This document shows, piece after piece, positions 33,391 to 42,028 of a stretch of 52,412 nt of DNA. The DNA is from a bacterium (GTDB taxonomy: Bacteria; Myxococcota_A; Bradymonadia; Bradymonadales; Bradymonadaceae), in contig JAUIBR010000048.1 of the NCBI GenBank assembly GCA_030427705.1, forward strand, positions 1-52,412, written 5' to 3'. Within the stretch, counting starts at the first letter, position 1, and every line of letters begins with the position of its first letter. The notes beneath the pieces were generated by a model. The model worked only from the letters and a program-made list of their open reading frames with translations, made no database searches and was not told the origin of the DNA. The position numbers and the translations under genes were made by a program.

Positions 33391-34688
33391 GCCGTGGTAA
33401 CCCGCAGGTACTCGGAAAGAATTTCACGGACATCGGGTGGCACACATAGGTAGGTGATTTTGTACTGGTCACGTCCCAAGAGGTGAACGAAATCGCTGAT
33501 ATCTTCGATTGGTGTGACATCGCCACTGCGCTCAATGATGGGGATGTGGGCCGCCGACGTCTGTGCCATTGGATCGTAAGGCGTGTACGGCGTGTCAGAC
33601 GCGCGGTCCAATAGGACCGTATGTTCGGGGTCGTACCCCAAGTCCTTGGCAACCATCTTCGCCTTGTCCACCATCCTCGCGACCAAAACCGGATCGTTTG
33701 GATCGAGCGTGATGGTCTTGAACAGGTCCCGAACCACCAATCCGCGACTCAACCGACTCAACGCAGGGTCAGGGTCCGACGACCAGGCCTTAAGCGCCAC
33801 CCAGATGTCGGTGTCGTCGAGCGCCTGGAAGTCATGCGACCTCAAGCGATTGCCCGACAGCAGTCTCGCCAGATTGGGATCGACCGCGGTTGCGAATTTG
33901 TAGTCATCACGAAGCAAGTCACCCGCACGGCGCAGCGCGGCCTCGAGCATCTTCTCTGCGCTGCGAACCGTTTTGTGCAGATAGACCTGCTTGAACATGT
34001 GGAACCGGGCAATGAGATACCCTTCGACGGCTTCCCTAGCGCGATGCCCCACGGCCAGACGACGTCCGCCGTCAGCTGCTTCGTAGGTCTCAAACATCGA
34101 CGCGATACGTTCAAAATCGTAGACGCCGATTTTGACTCCTGTAGCCAAGCCATCGCGCAAAATATAGTCGAGGCGGTCCGCGTCGAGCTGACTCGAAACC
34201 ACGTCCAACAATACCTGACGATCCCGCGGGAACGACTCTCGTCCTTTGAAATAGCGGGCGACGCGGCCCGGCAGAGAACTGTCCACCGCGCTGAGCACTT
34301 TGAACACCTCGCCGTCTTCGTCTTCGATGAGCTGCAGCGTATAGGATTCGTGGTGGACGTCGGTGACCTTCTCGATCGCATGGCTGAACGGTCCGTGACC
34401 GATATCATGCAACGCGGCAGCACAAAGCACTTCGACATGGTCGTCGTCACTGCCCCAATTCAGAGCTTGCACGATACGTCGAGCGACGTGAATCACGCCC
34501 AAACTGTGCGAGAATCGGCTGTGCTCTGCTCCATGATAGACGAGGTTTGCAAAGCCGAGCTGACGAATTCGACGAAGGCGCTGAAAGGCGAAGGTTCCCA
34601 GCAGTTGAAACACCGCACGTTCGACATCGTTTTCGAGGTCAAACGCGATGATGTCATGAACCGGATCGCGATAGAGTTTCGGCTTCAT
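33387..34688 (-). CDS. HD-domain phosphohydrolase (SAMHD1/dGTPase-like)
   Basis: The 433-residue product starts MKPKLYRDPVHDIIAFD, a typical beginning for YwfO-like HD proteins. The metal-binding set is H61 in SRFSHSLGV, H94-D95 in AAALHDIGHGPFSH, and the late Asp in DADRLDYILRD, so the HD site looks complete. Relatives hydrolyse dNTPs to nucleosides and triphosphate; the precise substrate is not shown by sequence. ATG 34688 has GAGGAG upstream and overlaps the Sua5 stop as ATGA; an upstream in-frame start at 34787 would lie within Sua5 and is rejected. Confidence 0.92.
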   Translation of the reverse strand: MKPKLYRDPVHDIIAFDLENDVERAVFQLLGTFAFQRLRRIRQLGFANLVYHGAEHSRFSHSLGVIHVARRIVQALNWGSDDDHVEVLCAAALHDIGHGPFSHAIEKVTDVHHESYTLQLIEDEDGEVFKVLSAVDSSLPGRVARYFKGRESFPRDRQVLLDVVSSQLDADRLDYILRDGLATGVKIGVYDFERIASMFETYEAADGGRRLAVGHRAREAVEGYLIARFHMFKQVYLHKTVRSAEKMLEAALRRAGDLLRDDYKFATAVDPNLARLLSGNRLRSHDFQALDDTDIWVALKAWSSDPDPALSRLSRGLVVRDLFKTITLDPNDPVLVARMVDKAKMVAKDLGYDPEHTVLLDRASDTPYTPYDPMAQTSAAHIPIIERSGDVTPIEDISDFVHLLGRDQYKITYLCVPPDVREILSEYLRVTTA

Positions 34689-35680
34689 TCCGAAGACTCC
34701 TCGGAGGACGCAGCGCGTCGGATCCGGTTCCAGATGGCGTCCCAGCGTGTGTTCTTCGGCGGCGGCTCGATGACGATGTACTCGCACCCCTGCTCATCAC
34801 AGCGATGAAGCGCGTCGTACAGTTGCCTTGCGTAGCCGTCGGGATCGGAAGGCATGTCGATGACAAACGCATCCAGAATTGGCGGCCCGCCAGCAAGTCG
34901 CAAGATGCCCACGAGCTTTGTATTCAACACCTGCCGCATACTGGGCGAGGTAATGACCACTCGGGCGGACGGCGCATAGTGTTTGCGCGCCATCCCTGGA
35001 GACGCTGCGGCCTCATCCTCAACGTAGAGACGATCGTTGTGCGGCTCCACCGCCGCAACCTCGCTGAGGTCGTCGAGGTCGACCATACCAGGTCGAAGGA
35101 CATGTGGAGGCCCCACCAGTGACACGACCGTGGATTCAAGCCCCACATCCGTTGGGCCACCATCGATCACCATGTCGAGCTGGTCGCCCAAGCTGCGAAT
35201 CACATGCTGGGCGGTGGTTGGAGAAATTCCGGTGTATCGATTTGCAGACGGCGCAGCCAGCGGGGTGCCCGCCATCTCAATGAGCGCTCGGGCGATTGGA
35301 TGCGCCGGGAATCGAACCGCGACGGTATCGAGCCCGGCCGTCACGATATCCGGCACGGAGTCGGCCTTAGGCAGCACCATCGTCAGTGGCCCGGGCCAAA
35401 ACTGCTCAGCCATCTGCTGCGCGACCTCCGGCCATTCGGACGTCACACTCTTCGCCTGCTCGATGCTGGACACATGCACGATAAGAGGATTTCCGGGCGG
35501 CCGCCCCTTGACCTGATAGATGTGTCTGACGGCATCGCCATCCAGAGCGTTGGCGCCCAAGCCGTAGACCGTCTCCGTTGGAAACGCCACCAGCTCACCA
35601 GCCAGGATTTTATCGACCGCCGGTTGCAGGTCGGCCTGGTCAAATGCTGCGGGGTCAACGTTGATGATTTTCGGAGCCAC
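34685..35680 (-). CDS. tsaC: L-threonylcarbamoyladenylate synthase (Sua5/TsaC)
   Basis: The enzyme makes threonylcarbamoyl-AMP from threonine, bicarbonate and ATP for the t6A37 modification of tRNAs. The product has 331 residues, the long Sua5 form: a YrdC domain (AFPTETVYGLGANALD, KGRPPGNPLIVHV, FWPGPLTMVL, APSANRYTGISPT) followed by a Sua5 C-terminal domain (SPGMARKHYAPSARVVI onward). GTG 35680 is chosen because it begins 2 nt after the HAD gene stop, with AAGGGCG upstream, and the conserved domain starts soon after. Translation is probably coupled on both sides. Confidence 0.94.
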   Translation of the reverse strand: MAPKIINVDPAAFDQADLQPAVDKILAGELVAFPTETVYGLGANALDGDAVRHIYQVKGRPPGNPLIVHVSSIEQAKSVTSEWPEVAQQMAEQFWPGPLTMVLPKADSVPDIVTAGLDTVAVRFPAHPIARALIEMAGTPLAAPSANRYTGISPTTAQHVIRSLGDQLDMVIDGGPTDVGLESTVVSLVGPPHVLRPGMVDLDDLSEVAAVEPHNDRLYVEDEAAASPGMARKHYAPSARVVITSPSMRQVLNTKLVGILRLAGGPPILDAFVIDMPSDPDGYARQLYDALHRCDEQGCEYIVIEPPPKNTRWDAIWNRIRRAASSEESSE

Positions 35681-35682
35681 GA

Positions 35683-36597
35683 CTAATCGCCCTTGTACCA
35701 GGTGAAATCGGATTGAGGCTGAATTGCCCAACCCTTTGCTTCGGCGCGGGCAGTTATCGGTTTGCCCGTGTCGACGAACACGCCCGACACTACCGCAGAC
35801 TCGAGCATGTCCCAATCGGTTTCCGAATCGCCGAACGCCAGAAGCGGTCGCCGCCCGATGTCTCGATCGATTGCGCCGACCTTACCTTCGGCAAACAATG
35901 CAGGCTGAATCAGGTTTTCGCTCAGGATTCCTGCCTCCACCTCCACTTGATTGCCGACCACATGGGTGGGGTCGATTCCGAACATGGGAGCGAACGCGGC
36001 AACCGTCCAACGATTCGACGCGGAAACGATCCAAGGTTCAATTCCGCCAGCCTTGAGCTCGTCGAATAGCCCTTTGATCTCGCGAGACATTCGCATTCCG
36101 CGCTCGACTGTCAGCGTCTCGCCACGCGTTGTGGTCAACGATTGGGTGTACGGATCCAGACCGAGCTCTTGGCGAATCGCGCGTTGCGACAGGGTCGTCA
36201 TATCAAGTTCGCTGATGCCCACGTGCAGCGTCACCGCCCATGCATAGCAGTCTCGCTTGCCTTCGCGCTCCAACCGACGGCCGTACACCGCGCCGAGGTC
36301 AGCGACGTACTGCCGATAGACCTCATGTTCCGAGCGTTCCGCTTCGGGAATCGCCAGAGCCTGCTGCGCCAGCTCGCGGATCGTGTCGCGGCCGTCGCGG
36401 GGATCAATGAGTTCCCAAAACGCATCCAAGTCGAGCCGATAGAGCATCTGTTCGACCAGATAATGGCCAAATAGCTCCCCGACATCATTCAGGATGCAGG
36501 TGTTATCGAAATCGAAGACAGCGATAGGCGAATCGTGCTCAGGCGCGGCAGCGAGTGCGGCGTCGATCGCCTCGCGGGCCTGCGGGCTCCATGGCAT
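35683..36597 (-). CDS. HAD-superfamily phosphatase (phosphoserine-phosphatase-like)
   Basis: The 304-residue product carries all four HAD motifs: I in AVFDFDNTCILND (two aspartates, nucleophile and acid/base), II in PWIVSASNRW, III in FAEGKVGAIDRDIG and IV in LAFGDSETDWDML. A helical cap lies between motifs I and II (about 45-175), larger than in SerB. It is probably a cytoplasmic small-molecule phosphatase, perhaps acting on phosphoserine, phosphocholine or a similar compound. ATG 36597 has AGGA upstream, 9 nt after the lipoprotein gene stop, so it belongs to the same operon. Confidence 0.88.
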   Translation of the reverse strand: MPWSPQAREAIDAALAAAPEHDSPIAVFDFDNTCILNDVGELFGHYLVEQMLYRLDLDAFWELIDPRDGRDTIRELAQQALAIPEAERSEHEVYRQYVADLGAVYGRRLEREGKRDCYAWAVTLHVGISELDMTTLSQRAIRQELGLDPYTQSLTTTRGETLTVERGMRMSREIKGLFDELKAGGIEPWIVSASNRWTVAAFAPMFGIDPTHVVGNQVEVEAGILSENLIQPALFAEGKVGAIDRDIGRRPLLAFGDSETDWDMLESAVVSGVFVDTGKPITARAEAKGWAIQPQSDFTWYKGD

Positions 36598-36606
36598 GGG
36601 ACAATC

Positions 36607-37293
36607 CTAGTATGGGTAGTCGGACCGATGTTTCTCATCGAGGTCCAAGATATACTCAAAGAACTCCAGAGCATACTCACCGGCGAAGATTGTTATGCTG
36701 CCACCAATCGCCCACGAACCAAGGTCACCACCCCACGTATTGGGAAACTGAGGTCCAATACCCTGCGTGGAAACGCTGTACTCAGTCTGCCCATAGCCCG
36801 CAAAGAGACGAACAGCGCCGATATTGTAGTGATAGTACGTTACCCCGATGTCTGCGAACCAACGAACGTTCGCTTTCAGCAGATCAGAATCGGCGCCCAA
36901 CCAGATCTCGAAGCTCTGGCGTTTGCGCAACATCCCAGGGTAGTTCACTGCGAACCCTTCCTTGTGGTTCCAGATGCTCAGCACGGGCACTTCCAATCGA
37001 TAAGCGCGCTGCTCGACGCTGGTGTCTCTGCCCGCAACGCCGCCCTCGGAGTCGGTGAAGTCCAATGTTCGCTGAAGGATCTCAAACGGCAGAATGAGCC
37101 TGCCGTACAAAAAATCGATGACGACACCCATATGGTAGACGTCGGCGCTCCCATCGACGTTCAGCGTTGTCCCGCCCTCTTCAATTTGGCTGTTGAAGGT
37201 GTGGTGCCGGTAGCTTAAGGCGCATGAACTGCAAAGCAGCACGCATCCGAGCAGGGTGATCACCTTCATCACTGCAGATTTCGGACAATTCAT
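36607..37293 (-). CDS. Unknown lipoprotein, first gene of the efflux/HAD operon
   Basis: The family is not recognised. ATG 37293 with GGTGAAG upstream gives a 228-residue product whose signal peptide ends in lipobox CSSC (VITLLGCVLLCSSCALS). ATG 37269 is an alternative. The mature part is rich in aromatic and Gly residues with alternating hydrophobic pattern (ADIGVTYYHYNIGAVRLFAG, GSWAIGGSITIFAGEYALEF), suggesting beta structure at the outer membrane. It opens the eight-gene minus-strand set that ends with the RND pump and faces the ECF sigma gene across the operator-rich region. Confidence 0.75.
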   Translation of the reverse strand: MNCPKSAVMKVITLLGCVLLCSSCALSYRHHTFNSQIEEGGTTLNVDGSADVYHMGVVIDFLYGRLILPFEILQRTLDFTDSEGGVAGRDTSVEQRAYRLEVPVLSIWNHKEGFAVNYPGMLRKRQSFEIWLGADSDLLKANVRWFADIGVTYYHYNIGAVRLFAGYGQTEYSVSTQGIGPQFPNTWGGDLGSWAIGGSITIFAGEYALEFFEYILDLDEKHRSDYPY

Positions 37294-37337
37294 AACTTCA
37301 CCCCACCCCACATCAGGCGCCGGGTCAATTAAACTGC

Positions 37338-37580
37338 AGCTGTTCAGCCGCCCGGCAAACCTGTTCAAAACCGGTCCAACACACCCTTTGTGAACAGGTA
37401 TCACCATTTTGAACAGGTCCAAAGATCCTTGGAACGCCACCCGGAAACAATCTGTTTACGGACCTAAGCTGTTGAATTTACTTGGCTCACAAAACCCGCA
37501 CCCAAAAGTGTTCAATTTTACTTGATACTTATCCAGAACCTGTTCAAAGTGTTCTCAGAACATGAACTCAACCTATTCAG
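37338..37580. promoter_or_regulatory. Array of about nine CTGTTCA-like operator sites in a divergent promoter region
   Basis: CTGTTCA or its complement TGAACAG occurs at about 37340, 37360, 37391 and 37410, then variants at 37469 (CTGTTGA), 37508 (GTGTTCA), 37540 (CTGTTCA), 37549-37567 (TGTTCTCAGAACATGAAC) and 37572 (CCTATTCAGG). The best sites share ACCTGTTCAAAA. Two of these (37360 and 37410) face each other, and the next pair (37469, 37508) share GTT-AATTT-ACTTG flanks. The core TGTTCA differs by one base from the TnTACA core reported for CarH-type operators. The region separates the ECF sigma gene from the efflux operon, so it may control both. Confidence 0.65.
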
Positions 37581-37589
37581 GACACCCAA

Positions 37590-38168
37590 ATGGAAGACCA
37601 AGTACTCGTTGAAAAGCTTTTGAATAAGGACCCGGATGCTTTCGAATGGCTCTTTAAAGAGTACAATGAAAGAGTTAAAGCCGTGGTTCGACGACTGATT
37701 CGTGATGAGCGCGACGTAGAAGAAGTCGTTCAGGACACGTTTTGGACAGTGTATCGCAAGATCCACCTGTTCAGACAGGACAGCGCCCTGTGGAGCTGGA
37801 TGTATCGAATCGCGGTGAACGCTGCGAAAATGAAGATCCGCAAGTACAAGCGCCGACCCATCCCTGTCGATGACGACGTGCTTCGTTCGATGTCGATGCC
37901 CGAAAGTCTTGCCAACCTGGACTCACGCCCAGACCAGCAACTCTCGTGCAAGCGCATCATGTCCGAGATGCAAGACTTCCTTGATGAATGCGACGACACA
38001 AATCGCTCGCTGTACATCGCAATGGAAGTCCATGGCATCTCAAAAGAAGAAATCGCCGAGCAGCTTGACCTCTCGGTGCCCGCCGTGAAAACCCGATTGC
38101 ACAGGATGCGCGTCGGGCTAAAGGAGCGGATTTCATCAGTACGAGAAGAAGAAGGCGTAGCTGCGTAA
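37590..38168 (+). CDS. ECF-type RNA polymerase sigma factor
   Basis: The 192-residue product has sigma-2 (AFEWLFKEYNERVKAVVRRL, DVEEVVQDTFWTVY) and sigma-4 with a helix-turn-helix (GISKEEIAEQLDLSVPAVKT). No C-terminal extension or zinc-binding anti-sigma gene is adjacent, so control must come from elsewhere. The CarH/LitR-type regulator 22 nt downstream is the obvious candidate. In Streptomyces the B12-dependent LitR sits beside the ECF factor LitS, which drives light-induced carotenoid genes; this gene pair has the same arrangement. AGGA precedes ATG 37590, and the promoter region carries the operator array. Confidence 0.92.
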   Translation: MEDQVLVEKLLNKDPDAFEWLFKEYNERVKAVVRRLIRDERDVEEVVQDTFWTVYRKIHLFRQDSALWSWMYRIAVNAAKMKIRKYKRRPIPVDDDVLRSMSMPESLANLDSRPDQQLSCKRIMSEMQDFLDECDDTNRSLYIAMEVHGISKEEIAEQLDLSVPAVKTRLHRMRVGLKERISSVREEEGVAA

Positions 38169-38190
38169 CCGCTACCGCTGAAAACGACCT

Positions 38191-39132
38191 ATGGTAGATA
38201 AGGACAAAACTCCTAAAGGTCTGGGCATCGGGGCAATCTCGAAGGCCACAGGAATCCCGGTCGAGACGATTCGCACCTGGGAACGACGCTATGGGTTTCC
38301 AAACCCGTCGCGAACCGAGTCGGGTCACCGCGTCTATGCCTCTGGCGTGATCAATTCCTTGCGATTGATTGACGCGGCCCTCAAGTCGGGAATGCGGCCC
38401 TCAAAGGTCGTCGGGAAGTCGGACAGCGAACTCCGCGAACTTTTGGGGATCACCGATGTCGTCGAGAACGTCATCTCCATTGACCCCAGTCAGGCAGACG
38501 ACCCTGCGATTTTGCCGTGGGTCGAAGCCGTGATGTCGTTCGATGGCGAAGAGCTTGACCGTCTCATGCAAGTGGAATGGGCAAAGCTTGGTCCACGCAA
38601 TTTTCTCGAGGACCGCGTCTCGCCCTTCCTACATGCCGTCGGGATGGCCTGGTTCGAATCTCGTGCCGAGATTGCCAACGAGCACTTTGCCACAGAACGC
38701 CTGCGAGACTTCTTGACCACGAAATGGCGACCCATCTCGGACGCCAACACCAAAGGGCCACGAATTCTGTGCGCGAACCTGCCGGAAGAGACACACAACC
38801 TTGGCCTGCAGATCGCAGCAACGTCGCTCGCATTTGCCGGCTGCAAAGTCATCTTTCTGGGGTCAAACACGCCCGTCGCCGACATCGCGCACGGAGCGCG
38901 ATCCTCAAATGCCAGTGCAGTTGTTGTCAGTATCTCGGTCACCGCGAACCCGGCGATGACCTCTCGCGCTTTGGTAGAACTTCAGAATCTGCTAGAACCT
39001 GACATCGAGCTGATCGTCGGCGGTCTTGGAGCACCGTCACGCATCGACGGTGTTCGACGTCTGGTCGACCTCGATGAGCTCACTGATTGGGCCGTTGAAG
39101 TTTCTGCTAAATCGTCCGCGAAGAACGCATGA
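38191..39132 (+). CDS. CarH/LitR-type B12-binding MerR-family regulator (probable photoreceptor)
   Basis: The 313-residue product has an N-terminal MerR winged helix (IGAISKATGIPVETIRTWER, RYGFPNPSRTESGHRVY), a helical B12-cap domain and a C-terminal B12-binding Rossmann domain. The cap holds W154-x9-E164-H165, the CarH signature that contacts adenosylcobalamin. The Rossmann part has E200-T-H202-N-L-G205 with the ExHxxG lower-ligand His, then a GSNTP loop. In CarH these residues allow light-triggered release from DNA. Photoreception is therefore expected from motifs but untested here. Expected role: dark repressor of its own operon, with cobalamin as chromophore. The stop overlaps the next start as ATGA. 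Confidence 0.92.
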   Translation: MVDKDKTPKGLGIGAISKATGIPVETIRTWERRYGFPNPSRTESGHRVYASGVINSLRLIDAALKSGMRPSKVVGKSDSELRELLGITDVVENVISIDPSQADDPAILPWVEAVMSFDGEELDRLMQVEWAKLGPRNFLEDRVSPFLHAVGMAWFESRAEIANEHFATERLRDFLTTKWRPISDANTKGPRILCANLPEETHNLGLQIAATSLAFAGCKVIFLGSNTPVADIAHGARSSNASAVVVSISVTANPAMTSRALVELQNLLEPDIELIVGGLGAPSRIDGVRRLVDLDELTDWAVEVSAKSSAKNA

Positions 39133-39881
39133 CATCCATCATTTGGGCAATTCTGGCGCTCCTGCCGCCATTCGCACCCACTGGGGAACCCAATCCACCA
39201 CCCTCGATGAATGGTGTCTGGGTTCAGAAGCTGGTGCAGACCTCCGTGGCCAACATTCCAGTGATCGGGGACGTCGAGAGCAAGACCGTCTCTTTTCTGC
39301 GCATGAACGTGACGCAGGAAGGCGATACAGTCACGATCCAGGCTGAACCCTGTTGGGTGAAAATCGATAGCGAAATCGAACAAGTAAAGACCGTTATCCC
39401 CGCAGAAATGCTGGATGCCATCGGGACCTATCAATTGCGTGGTAAGATCAGGGCAAAGGGCGATGTGTGGGAGTTTTATCAGCCACCGACCGTCGCCGTG
39501 CTCGGCGCAAAGCTGAAACAAGCATGGACCGAACGACTGCCTGTGGACCCAAAGGACCCAAGAGTCGTCGACGCCGATAAAGACGGCAAACCCGGCGTCA
39601 CCGTGCGGATCTTTGGCATCATGGATGGTGAAATCTACCTGGTTCAGCGAAGTTGGAGCGAGCTCACAGGCACGTTTGTCAGCGACGACAAGGTGCGTGG
39701 TCTTGTTCGATGGCGAACATCACAGAGCATATTGGACGCCACACGCGGGCCGTTGAAGGACGACCCCGGCGCCAAACCACATCCAGATGCCCGAAAGAGT
39801 ACTTTCGAGCTCACTCGTGTCGATCAAAAGACGACCTGCAAAGACGTCATCATCAACCGCAAAACGCTCTTTCAGAACTAG
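39129..39881 (+). CDS. Unknown, probably exported protein in the CarH operon
   Basis: The family is not recognised. The 250-residue product begins with a hydrophobic N-terminus (SIIWAILALLPPFAP) that could be a signal peptide or anchor. The body is beta-rich (WVQKLVQTSVANIPVIGD, VTVRIFGIMDGEIYLVQR) and contains DADKDGKPG, resembling a calcium-binding loop. Two cysteines (EPCWVKI, TTCKDV) could form a disulfide. ATG 39129 overlaps the CarH stop as ATGA, so it is co-translated with the regulator. Its role in the light module is unknown. Confidence 0.78.
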   Translation: MTSIIWAILALLPPFAPTGEPNPPPSMNGVWVQKLVQTSVANIPVIGDVESKTVSFLRMNVTQEGDTVTIQAEPCWVKIDSEIEQVKTVIPAEMLDAIGTYQLRGKIRAKGDVWEFYQPPTVAVLGAKLKQAWTERLPVDPKDPRVVDADKDGKPGVTVRIFGIMDGEIYLVQRSWSELTGTFVSDDKVRGLVRWRTSQSILDATRGPLKDDPGAKPHPDARKSTFELTRVDQKTTCKDVIINRKTLFQN

Positions 39882-39911
39882 ACAGAGCAACCCAAACTCA
39901 CAGGAAACGGC

Positions 39912-40802
39912 GTGCGCATCGCCATCACAGGGGCTTCAGGCCTGATCGGGGGCGCAATATCTCAACACCTCTCCGACGTCGGACACACGGTTCATCCGCT
40001 TGTGCGGCGCACGCCGGACGAGTCCAAAAACGAGATCTATTGGAAACCATCCAGCAACGAGATCGACTCAACGTCTCTGGAAGGCATCAACGTGATGATC
40101 CACCTCGCCGGTGAATCCATCGCGGGCCGTTGGACGGATGCAAAGAAGAAGCGAATCCGCGACTCCCGAGTCGCCGGAACCACGCTCGTGGCCGAGACCA
40201 TCGCGTCTCTTAACTCGCCACCGGATCTCTTCCTGTCAGCGTCCGCGGTAGGCTTCTATGGCGACCGGGGAAGCGAAGAACTCACGGAGTCTAGCCAGGG
40301 CGGAAAGGGGTTTTTGCCCAAGGTCTGTTTCGCCTGGGAAGCCGCAGCATATGCAGCCGAGAAGTCTGGAATCCGGACAGTTCATCCGCGGTTCGGGCTT
40401 GTGTTGTCGGACAAGGGCGGTGCCCTGGAAACGATGCTGCTGCCTTTCAAAATGGGCGTTGGGGGCGTTGTCGGTTCGGGAGAACAGTACATGAGCTGGA
40501 TCGCGATCGAAGACGCTGTGCTGGCGATAACACATATCTTGTCGTCGCATGACATCGTCGGCCCCGTGAACCTCGTAGCGCCCCACCCTGTGACCAATCG
40601 CGAATTCACCAAGACACTTGGAAAACAGCTTGGGCGCCCAACGATCCTTCCCCTACCAAGTCCGATTGTGAAGATGATGATGGGCGAGATGGGCGAGTCG
40701 CTGCTCTTGGATAGCACACGCGTGCTTCCGCAGACGCTCTTGAGAACCGGCTACAGCTTCAAGTACCGAGATCTGGCTAAAGCCCTGGCTGAAATCCTCT
40801 AG
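39912..40802 (+). CDS. TIGR01777-type NAD(P)-binding epimerase (SDR superfamily)
   Basis: The 296-residue product is an atypical SDR of the YfcH/SulA type. The Rossmann motif is ITGASGLIGGAISQHL, and further family motifs are MIHLAGESIAGRWTDAKK, SASAVGFYGDRG, HPRFGLVLS and MSWIAIEDAV. The C-terminal DUF1731-like part includes TRVLPQTLLRTGYSFKY. The reaction is unknown for the family. From memory, such epimerases occur among light-induced genes in several LitR or ChrR regulons, which fits this operon. The start is GTG 39912 with AGGA upstream. Its stop is directly abutted by the stop of the convergent diiron gene. Confidence 0.9.
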   Translation: MRIAITGASGLIGGAISQHLSDVGHTVHPLVRRTPDESKNEIYWKPSSNEIDSTSLEGINVMIHLAGESIAGRWTDAKKKRIRDSRVAGTTLVAETIASLNSPPDLFLSASAVGFYGDRGSEELTESSQGGKGFLPKVCFAWEAAAYAAEKSGIRTVHPRFGLVLSDKGGALETMLLPFKMGVGGVVGSGEQYMSWIAIEDAVLAITHILSSHDIVGPVNLVAPHPVTNREFTKTLGKQLGRPTILPLPSPIVKMMMGEMGESLLLDSTRVLPQTLLRTGYSFKYRDLAKALAEIL

Positions 40803-42017
40803 CTACTCCGCAGCAGCAAACTCGAAATCATCATGGTGCTGTAGTGCATCGAGGTACTCATCACCTGAGAGGCGTGTCGCGTCGAGCCCATCCATGTACC
40901 GCAGCAGACCAGCGTCCTCGTAGTACGGCAGCATGCGGTCACTCAGCAGCCCAATCTCACGAAGATTTGGCACAAGACGCGAGAACATCACTCGTCGAAA
41001 CTCGTGAAGACCCGGCATATCCAGCACGAGCTCTCGCCACTGACGTCGCGAGACTTTGTGCTCAAACCACTCTTCATAGACCTCGTACATCATGAATCGA
41101 TTCTGCATCAGAAGCGAAACCTCAAACACCCAGTCCTCGCGCTCGCGCCGCTCCTTCTCGCTGATCTTGGTCCGGATATGGTCGCGCAACGCCAAGACAC
41201 CGTAGTGAACATGTCGAGCTTCATCGCGGATGACGTACTTGAGGATGTCTTTCAGAAGCGGCTCAGATGTCCACTTGTACAACATCCCAAACGCGCCTAG
41301 CGCTAGCCCCTCGACCATGATCTGCATGCCCAAGAACTTCATGTCCCAACGCGAGTCAGTCATGAGCGAGTCGATGATGGTGAATAGGTTGTCGTTGATG
41401 ATGTAGAGCTTATTGAGCTTCGTATCGATATAGCGGTGAAACGCCTCTACATGGCGCCCTTCGTCCATCACCTGAGTGGCTCCGTAGAGCTTACCATCGA
41501 CCCATTCCACGCTCTCGGTAACCTGCGCTGCGGCGTATAGAGCGCCCTGCTCACCGTGCAGAAACTGCGAAAGCATCCACGCAGCGACATCGTGCATCAG
41601 CCGACGCTTTTCCACAGCGCTCAGCGTGACGTCAAAGTCTGCGGCACGGCTGAGGTCGATGAAATGTTCAGGAACAATGGGAACCTCTGGATTCATAGGA
41701 TCGACATCGGTTTCCCAATCGACGTCCATCTCGGCGTCCCACTGATTTCGCTTCGCCCGCGTGTACAGGTCGCGCATCTCGGGGAAATCGCTCTCATATG
41801 TCCAATCGAAGTGGGTGGCGTGGCCTGAGACCATCTTCGCCGTGTCCAACTCACCCAGGCGGAGGACAAAACCGCGTCCAAATGACGGCATGAACTGCGT
41901 CATCACGGACGGATTCCGAATCTCTCGCAACAGCGCGACGGCCTCCAAAATCGGTTCCACTTTTGACCGCATTGCCGTTGGCATTTGGTCGATCAGTCGT
42001 TCGGCTGCTGTTGCCAC
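40803..42017 (-). CDS. Ferritin-like diiron protein (probable oxygenase)
   Basis: GTG 42017 with AGGAG about 8 nt upstream gives 404 residues; the first in-frame ATG (42080) lies within the ferredoxin gene and is rejected. A four-helix ferritin-like fold is indicated by two half-sites. The first is E156 (HGEQGALY) with E186-x-x-H189 (DEGRHVEAF); the second is E236 (MVEGLALGAF) with E266-x-x-H269 (RDEARHVHYG). This is the ExxH pattern of diiron R2-like and AurF-like enzymes. The substrate is unknown. It is 11 nt after a 2Fe-2S ferredoxin gene, a probable electron donor, and divergent from a TetR regulator, which suggests a substrate-induced oxygenase. Confidence 0.82.
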   Translation of the reverse strand: MATAAERLIDQMPTAMRSKVEPILEAVALLREIRNPSVMTQFMPSFGRGFVLRLGELDTAKMVSGHATHFDWTYESDFPEMRDLYTRAKRNQWDAEMDVDWETDVDPMNPEVPIVPEHFIDLSRAADFDVTLSAVEKRRLMHDVAAWMLSQFLHGEQGALYAAAQVTESVEWVDGKLYGATQVMDEGRHVEAFHRYIDTKLNKLYIINDNLFTIIDSLMTDSRWDMKFLGMQIMVEGLALGAFGMLYKWTSEPLLKDILKYVIRDEARHVHYGVLALRDHIRTKISEKERREREDWVFEVSLLMQNRFMMYEVYEEWFEHKVSRRQWRELVLDMPGLHEFRRVMFSRLVPNLREIGLLSDRMLPYYEDAGLLRYMDGLDATRLSGDEYLDALQHHDDFEFAAAE

Positions 42018-42028
42018 CTTCTTTCTCC

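Noticed and set aside
33621-34808. 395-residue plus-strand frame
   Set aside because: Antisense shadow of the HD phosphohydrolase gene.
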